Below, piece after piece: positions 5,461 to 6,364 of a stretch of DNA of 6,364 nt. The stretch lies in NCBI GenBank assembly GCA_016763135.1, contig JAESUI010000088.1:1-6364 (forward strand), in the 5' to 3' direction. A model generated the notes under the pieces. The model did not search any database and was not told where the DNA came from. It saw only the letters and a program-made list of their open reading frames with translations. The first letter of the stretch is position 1. The number at the start of each line of letters is the position of its first letter. The position numbers and the translations under genes are program-made. Source of the stretch: Flavobacteriales bacterium. GTDB taxonomy: Bacteria; Bacteroidota; Bacteroidia; Flavobacteriales_E; Vicingaceae.

Positions 5461-6364
5461 TTATTTGCTAATTATTTTAAACTCAGTTCTTCTATTCTCT
5501 GCTCTACCCTCAATTGTTTCGTTATCTGATATATGCTTAGTATCTCCATAACCTTTTGTAGACAATCGCACTGCATTAATTCCTTTTTCAATTAAATAAT
5601 CATAAACAGCTTTTGCTCTATTTTCTGATAAAATTTGATTTGATTTAGCTGAACCAATATTATCTGTATGCCCACCTAACTCAATTTTAAGTGTTGAGTT
5701 TTTAGTTAAAAAACTAACTAACCTATCTAACTCTACTTTAGATTTTTGTTTAAGGTCGTATTTATCTGTATCAAAAAATACATTTTTTAATACCATCGTT
5801 TTATTAATTTCGATTTTGTGCATCGGTACATCCTTTTTAAAAGGTTCATTTGCATTCCCTTCCGTTAGCAAGAAGTTCTCAGAGAAAAATAGATACCCAT
5901 CAAAAGAAGCGCTTAAAGCATATTCTTTATTAATTGGTAAACTAACTAAATACTCGCCTGTAGCTTCATCAGCATAAGATGCTACAGCTATTTTACCCGT
6001 TTTTAAATCAATTAATTGAAACTCAGCTGCGATTGGTTTTTTTGTAATTGCATCATACACTTTTCCTGTTAAATAATTTACTTTATTTGGTCTTGCATGT
6101 TCTGGCATTACAAATTGATATAAATCTAAACTTCCATAACCTCCTTCTCTGTCAGAGGCAAAATAAGCTAGTTTTCCATCTGCCGAAACCAACAGACTAT
6201 TTTCTTCATTGAATGTATTTATTGGATATCCTAAATTTAAAGGTATTGACCAAACTCCATTCTCATCTTTCTGACTCATGAAAATATCTAATCCTCCCAT
6301 ACCTGGATGACCATTAGAAGAAAAATAAAGGCTTCTATTATCAAAATGAATAAATGGTGAAGCC
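5461..6364 (-). CDS. PD40 / carboxypeptidase-regulatory-like / OmpA-domain envelope protein, N-terminus beyond window
   Basis: The frame stays open to the right edge, with 21 codons before the first internal ATG at 6300, so the gene is cut at its 5' end and 300 residues are visible. The first visible residues, SPFIHFDNRSLYFSSNG and then GGLDIF (visible 2-28), are a PD40/TolB-like propeller repeat. A second follows at about 52-83 (ADGKLAYFASDREGGYGS, LDLY). Residues about 98-165 fit a carboxypeptidase-regulatory-like beta domain. Residues about 190-300 are an OmpA C-terminal domain: VFFDTDKYDL, then GGHTDNIGS with the peptidoglycan-binding Asp (visible 234), LSENRA, and NRRTEF with the Arg (visible 292). 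The family usually carries N-terminal TPR repeats, and this architecture matches PorE of the type IX secretion system as well as many paralogues, so the exact role is not fixed. It is first in the visible part of an apparent three-gene operon. It is probably periplasmic, linking peptidoglycan to the outer membrane. Confidence 0.9.
   Translation of the reverse strand, partial: ASPFIHFDNRSLYFSSNGHPGMGGLDIFMSQKDENGVWSIPLNLGYPINTFNEENSLLVSADGKLAYFASDREGGYGSLDLYQFVMPEHARPNKVNYLTGKVYDAITKKPIAAEFQLIDLKTGKIAVASYADEATGEYLVSLPINKEYALSASFDGYLFFSENFLLTEGNANEPFKKDVPMHKIEINKTMVLKNVFFDTDKYDLKQKSKVELDRLVSFLTKNSTLKIELGGHTDNIGSAKSNQILSENRAKAVYDYLIEKGINAVRLSTKGYGDTKHISDNETIEGRAENRRTEFKIISK

Noticed and set aside
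5461..6300. ATG at 6300 as the start of the OmpA-domain gene
   Set aside because: The 21 codons upstream to the window edge continue a PD40 repeat (SPFIHFDNRSLYFSSNG), so this Met is internal.

Overview
The window looks like ordinary chromosome from an AT-rich member of the Bacteroidota, most likely a flavobacterium-like lineage. The evidence is a PD40/OmpA envelope protein with a carboxypeptidase-regulatory-like domain, a DUF2279-type protein whose signal peptide ends in Phe-Ser-Gln, a DEAD-box helicase with a DbpA-type RNA-binding domain and a Gly/Arg-rich tail, and promoter-like boxes resembling the Bacteroidota TAnnTTTG element. There are no RNA genes, insertion sequences, CRISPR arrays or phage genes.

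Left part (1-2401): the 3' portion of a TrmH-type tRNA 2'-O-methyltransferase gene runs rightward off the left edge and converges on a leftward DEAD-box RNA helicase gene. Only 28 bp separate them. A perfect 16-bp hairpin, probably a bidirectional terminator, overlaps the end of trmH so that its stop codon sits in the loop. The helicase start faces a 203-bp divergent intergenic region (2402-2604). Its leftward strand carries a promoter-like box, a leader of roughly 105 nt with hairpins at both ends, and a possible 10-codon upstream ORF. A weaker box faces right.

Middle (2605-4023): one rightward gene encodes a multi-pass membrane protein that looks like a GT-C-fold glycosyltransferase. It stands alone, with no other glycan genes in view. 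Its stop codon overlaps the stop codon of the next convergent gene by 4 bp.

Right part (4020-6364): three leftward genes are packed as an apparent operon. In transcription order they are a PD40/carboxypeptidase-regulatory-like/OmpA protein (5' end beyond the window), an unrecognised 183-residue lipoprotein 5 bp downstream, and a secreted DUF2279-like protein that overlaps the lipoprotein gene by 16 bp if it starts at its first TTG. All three products should act in the envelope. The OmpA domain carries the residues expected for peptidoglycan binding. The lipoprotein faintly resembles CHAP/NlpC-type amidases without the catalytic Cys or Gly-His, so a cell-wall-associated module is a reasonable but unproven reading.

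Nothing here is a clearly new system. The items most worth checking are the structured helicase leader with its possible upstream ORF, the lipoprotein of unknown function, and its tight coupling to the DUF2279-like gene.
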